From NCBI GenBank assembly GCA_036897485.1, contig JAYMTF010000041.1:1-64000 (forward strand): a stretch of 64,000 nt of DNA, given 5' to 3'. Shown here in pieces: positions 60,480 through 64,000 of this stretch (within the stretch, counting starts at the first letter, position 1; every line of letters starts with the position of its first letter). The notes under the pieces are model-generated. The model was not told where the DNA came from. It saw nothing but the letters and a program-made list of their open reading frames with translations, and did no database searches. Both the position numbers and the translations under genes were made by a program. The stretch comes from Pelargonium nanum. Its lineage: Eukaryota > Streptophyta > Magnoliopsida > Geraniales > Geraniaceae.

Positions 60480-60870
60480 TGCCATTTGAACCAAGCCCGC
60501 TGCACTCGAAATTCAATCCGTATTTTTTTAGTTCGGGTCGCATAAAATGGACCGGTCATTTTCTTGGTCGGATTTCGTCAGACAAACTTGTATGTGCCTG
60601 CATATTTTACATCTGAAACCCGATTTGAAATTTGTAACCCATATTCAAATTGGGTCCATACAAAACATTATGAACTGAATTATCAACTCTAAATTGTAAC
60701 CCGTGTATTGCAATGCGGGTTTCGAGACATGTTTTTTGTTCAGCCAAACCCGAGTTCGGGTCTGTTTGGGTTGTGAGTTCTAGGTCGATTTTACATGCAA
60801 AGTGTGTGAGTTTGCTCAACCTAATACGCACTTTCTCAATTTCACCGTAAAAATTGGTCGGGTTTATTTT
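60480..60870. repeat. CCCGACC-type repeat cluster
   Basis: Two adjoining degraded copies, with GGTCGGATTTCGTCAG, TGAATTATCAACTCTAAATT (a family end), then AACCCGAGTTCGGGTCTG and TTGGTCGGGTTTATTTTAT. Confidence 0.5.
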
Positions 60871-61929
60871 ATTTGATTCCATTATGCAAATCTTCTCATA
60901 GGATTTTGGGGCTTGCGCGCTCGGGTCCAAGTGGCTAGCTCTTATATGGCTATACTGTACAAATCATGGACCGGACAAAAAAGCTAGCATATTATTAACA
61001 TTTGTTTTAGCATGTCTCACTAAATGCCGATACACGCTAGTAGTGAATAAAAATTAACTAATAACACGTGCGCTTTTTAACACGGTTCGTTTAGATCGGC
61101 GACCCGCGACCCGCATTGAGGATACGAGCTCAACCTAACCTTTATGCTCCAATCGAGAGTCAACGTTGATTGGGCCTATATTTTGAAAGTAGCATCATTC
61201 ACTGGACTATAGGTTTGGGCTTTGGCCCCACTCTATGAACTTTATGTTTGGGCTTGGGCTGTGCCGTATAGTACATACTACATAGGGAGATTGCAATTTA
61301 GAAATGAGCTCACTAGCTCTAAAACCGACCAAAAAATTTATAGGCTTAGATCACATATAATAAACTCGACTAAATTGCGGGTCAGGTTCATATCTAATGT
61401 TTCTTGAGAGATTGGGTGATCAAGCAAACGCACATGATCCTGCACATTTTGTACGTAAAATCCTACTCACAATCAAAATCTTGCACTTAATCATGTTTAA
61501 AAAAAACGTGTCAGTTCAGTATAAACAAAATCATTTAATATATTGTTTATCAAAAAATTATAATTGTAAAACGATTTGAACACAACTCACAAACACGAAC
61601 CAACCGTATGCTCTGCTCCAACACACCCTGTGGGAATGATGATGAGCCTTTGCTTTCACTTTTACCCAACAAAGAAACATGATAGTGAGGACCTAAAGAC
61701 TAGGAAGCATCATGTGAAATGGGAGCTCTAACATTTTGTATCATCTCAATTTTATTCCAATGAGAGGGCCCATCACACCTGGCATGCCCTCTTCTCTATT
61801 ATTGCTTTACTTGGTAGGATGGTACCAACAAAGGACTTAAATGAAGAAAGATATATCCCAAAGTGCTAGATTTGTATGGCATGTGTAACAAAGAAATATA
61901 TTTTTCTTCTATATTTTGTCTTTCCGGGT

Positions 61930-62345
61930 ATTCTACGTTGGAACTGACAATTCATGTTGTATCGAGATACACGATACACTATTTGAATCACACGTTTTGT
62001 ATTGTGTTGAAGAGCTCAACACAATTGGTAGTCGTGTTGTGTCCATGTTGAACCTCCAAATCATGCACAGATGATTAATTAGTCGTATTGTGACACGATC
62101 AACATGCACACTTAATGGCGTAAGTGTAAAACTAATCCAAATAACTGGTCAAACGTTTTGGGTCATGTTAAACATGTTGGTTCAATCATGCAAAATGTGT
62201 TGAGTCGTGATCATCTCAATCGTGTCGTGTTGTGTCAACATGACCCACATAGTTATCGTGTTCAACATGTCATGTTCATCGATGCGTCATATTTGTGTTG
62301 GATCATACAACACAAAATCAAACTTCAACATGATACACACGAACG
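61930..62345. repeat. Dispersed ACACGAC-type repeat, copy 7
   Basis: It includes GATTAATTAGTCGTATTGTG, ATCATGCAAAATGTGTTGAG and CGTGTCGTGTTGTGTCAACA, in the same order as in the copy at 38630-39170. Confidence 0.6.
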
Positions 62346-64000
62346 AATTTAACTTCTTAATTGAAGAAATATGCCTAAAATTTGGAACAACTCATTCTTG
62401 ATATATTAATTTTCAATTAGAGGTCTTTAATTTCCAACCCCCTCCACACCAAGCTTTTGTTGAAAACCAAACTTTATCAAGTCTCATTAATTTTGTTAGC
62501 TTCTTCACTGTAGTAATTAAATTTCCAGTCTCTCTTTTTCTTAAATGAGAAGCTTTGTCATAAAAAAATTGTCATTTGTATTAATAAAATCAAATAATTG
62601 CGTACTTATATCTGCACAGTGCACATGATAGAAAAATCATATTATAATTACCTAAAATGAATATTTTAGGTTTCAATTTACCAGCATTATTATGTTTATT
62701 TGAGTAATGATTGATTATTTGTAAATGTGAATATTTTCCTATATGTAAATGTACACCCCCAACAAATGTCCAAAATGTTACTCTGTGTTTGTTTTTTATT
62801 TAATAATAATAATAATTTAAGTATAATAGTTAATTATTTTCTAAAGAAAGTGAAAAAAAAAATCATAATTGTTGCATATGCAACAATCATAACAGTCCAT
62901 TTGTGGAGCAACTTTTTCCCAGGAGCTCAACAAATGTCATGATTGAGTCACCAACCATCATATACAAGAATCAACCATCAGTTTTTGGTTTCAAACATTT
63001 AACTATTATTTTTATTTATTTATAGAAATATATGTTTTTAAAATGTGTTTGATCCGGTGTCTCAAATTGATTCGATTCACAAGTATATGTAGTCATTGCG
63101 TACTATTCGGTCCGGTGTTGTCAATTAGATTAAACTTGTGATTCATACCCAAAAATCATAACCATAAACGTCTAGTAAAATAAATAATTTTATGGGTAAT
63201 ATACATTAATGAGACGAATTTATATCTTTTGGTTATTGAATGATTGGAATATGTGTATAAATCATAACAATCATCCCCACAATTGGAATTATTTTGGCTA
63301 TTTCAACATCAAAACAATCATTTCAGGTTAATTAAGGTCATTTGATTCAATGAAACACAAACAATCAAAGAAGTTTGAGTATACTTTAATGTATGTGTTA
63401 AAAACAAAACAATAAATAGTGAAGATAGTTAATATATAAATATACAAGTATATCACATGTTTCTTTGTTATATTTTTACAACACCTTTTAGGTTAAGTGA
63501 TCTAATCCATTTAAGCGTCAGTTGCGTCTCACGTTTCGTGAATTATAACTTTTTTGATTAATTAATAACTAAAATAAAAATAATAATAACATGTTTCGTT
63601 TTAAGGCGGTTTGATAATATTCTTAATTCTTAATAATAATAATAATAATGTTCGTGTTTGAGTCGTGTTAAACATAATGTAGTGCTGGGTTTATCGGGTT
63701 AAAAGTATATTTTTCTAAAAGAAAATACTTCTTATTATTTTTTATGAACTTCTTAATATTTATTTAATTTATATTGTGGAGTATATGCAAATTAAAAAAA
63801 AAATAAATCAAAAAGTTTGTATTGCATCAAATCTTTCTCAAGAGAGTTACAATCACTAAAGAGACCCGAAGGTCAATCCAACTATAGACTGACATAGAAA
63901 TCGCAGACTGAGCAATCGCTCGAATTACAAAATCGCGGACTCACTAACAAAAACAAAACCAAGAAAACTACCCAAGATGAGTCGGATGTCTCTAAAAGCC

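Larger units (their letters stand above)
60269..64000. other. Intergenic right end, no gene seen
   Basis: The MCCA promoter (about 60269-60450) lacks the site II/telobox pair seen elsewhere. Then follow CCCGACC-type repeats (about 60480-60870 and 61320-61480), the ACACGAC repeat (61930-62345), and AT-rich DNA with (AAT)n at about 62802-62815 and 63631-63650. The last 200 bases (from about 63800) change to a less AT-rich composition with GACTGACATAGAAATCGCAG, perhaps the edge of another repeat or transcript. Short frames here are not gene-like. Confidence 0.55.

Noticed and set aside
63800-64000. Possible coding or element end at the right edge
   Set aside because: Composition shifts, but there is no frame, motif or terminal repeat to classify it within the window.

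Overview
This 64 kb window is nuclear DNA from a flowering plant, almost certainly a eudicot. Introns are GT-AG, most genes match plant families nearly full length, gene spacing is several kb, and intergenic DNA and introns are AT-rich and full of small repeats (tRNA-derived SINEs, Stowaway- and Tourist-like MITEs, a CACTA-like fragment, and several short unnamed families). I built the exon models by hand, checking splice sites and reading phase across every junction, so they are models and not transcript-supported annotation.

Layout from left to right. A telobox at the left edge hints at a gene start just outside. Next come a decapping-coactivator-like (PNRC/EDC1 motif) protein (+, 2593-3213), the TRM82/WDR4 tRNA m7G methyltransferase subunit (-, 6145-9828), a SKIP30-type F-box/kelch protein (-, 11758-12816) and a GPI-anchored lipid transfer protein (+, 16474-17877). 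A tandem cluster of three Ole e 6-like cysteine-rich secreted peptides follows (+, 18556-25152). Then come mitochondrial-type ribosomal protein uL24 (+, 26908-28804), a type I inositol polyphosphate 5-phosphatase (-, 30203-34333), the BUD32 kinase of the KEOPS complex (-, 36434-37984), a lysine-rich nuclear-type protein of unknown role (+, 39692-41101), homocysteine S-methyltransferase (-, 42135-45605), an MRK1-like Raf-type protein kinase (-, 47646-51008) and the biotin-carrying alpha subunit of methylcrotonyl-CoA carboxylase (-, 53699-60268). The last 3.7 kb is repeat-laden intergenic DNA.

The genes are mostly unrelated housekeeping neighbours and not a pathway cluster. Two themes stand out. 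TRM82, BUD32, uL24m and the unknown lysine-rich gene all start beside TGGGCY (site II) plus AAACCCTA (telobox) motifs, the promoter style known for plant translation-related genes. The Ole e 6-like array is the one locally expanding family; one copy has lost exactly the first and last of the six family cysteines, and another has gained a strongly charged tail.

The order SKIP30 - 5-phosphatase - homocysteine methyltransferase - MRK1 recalls Arabidopsis At3g63220-At3g63260, while MCCA and TRM82 recall At1g03090-At1g03110. This is from memory; if right, the window preserves an arrangement that is split in Arabidopsis. I found no clearly new biological system.
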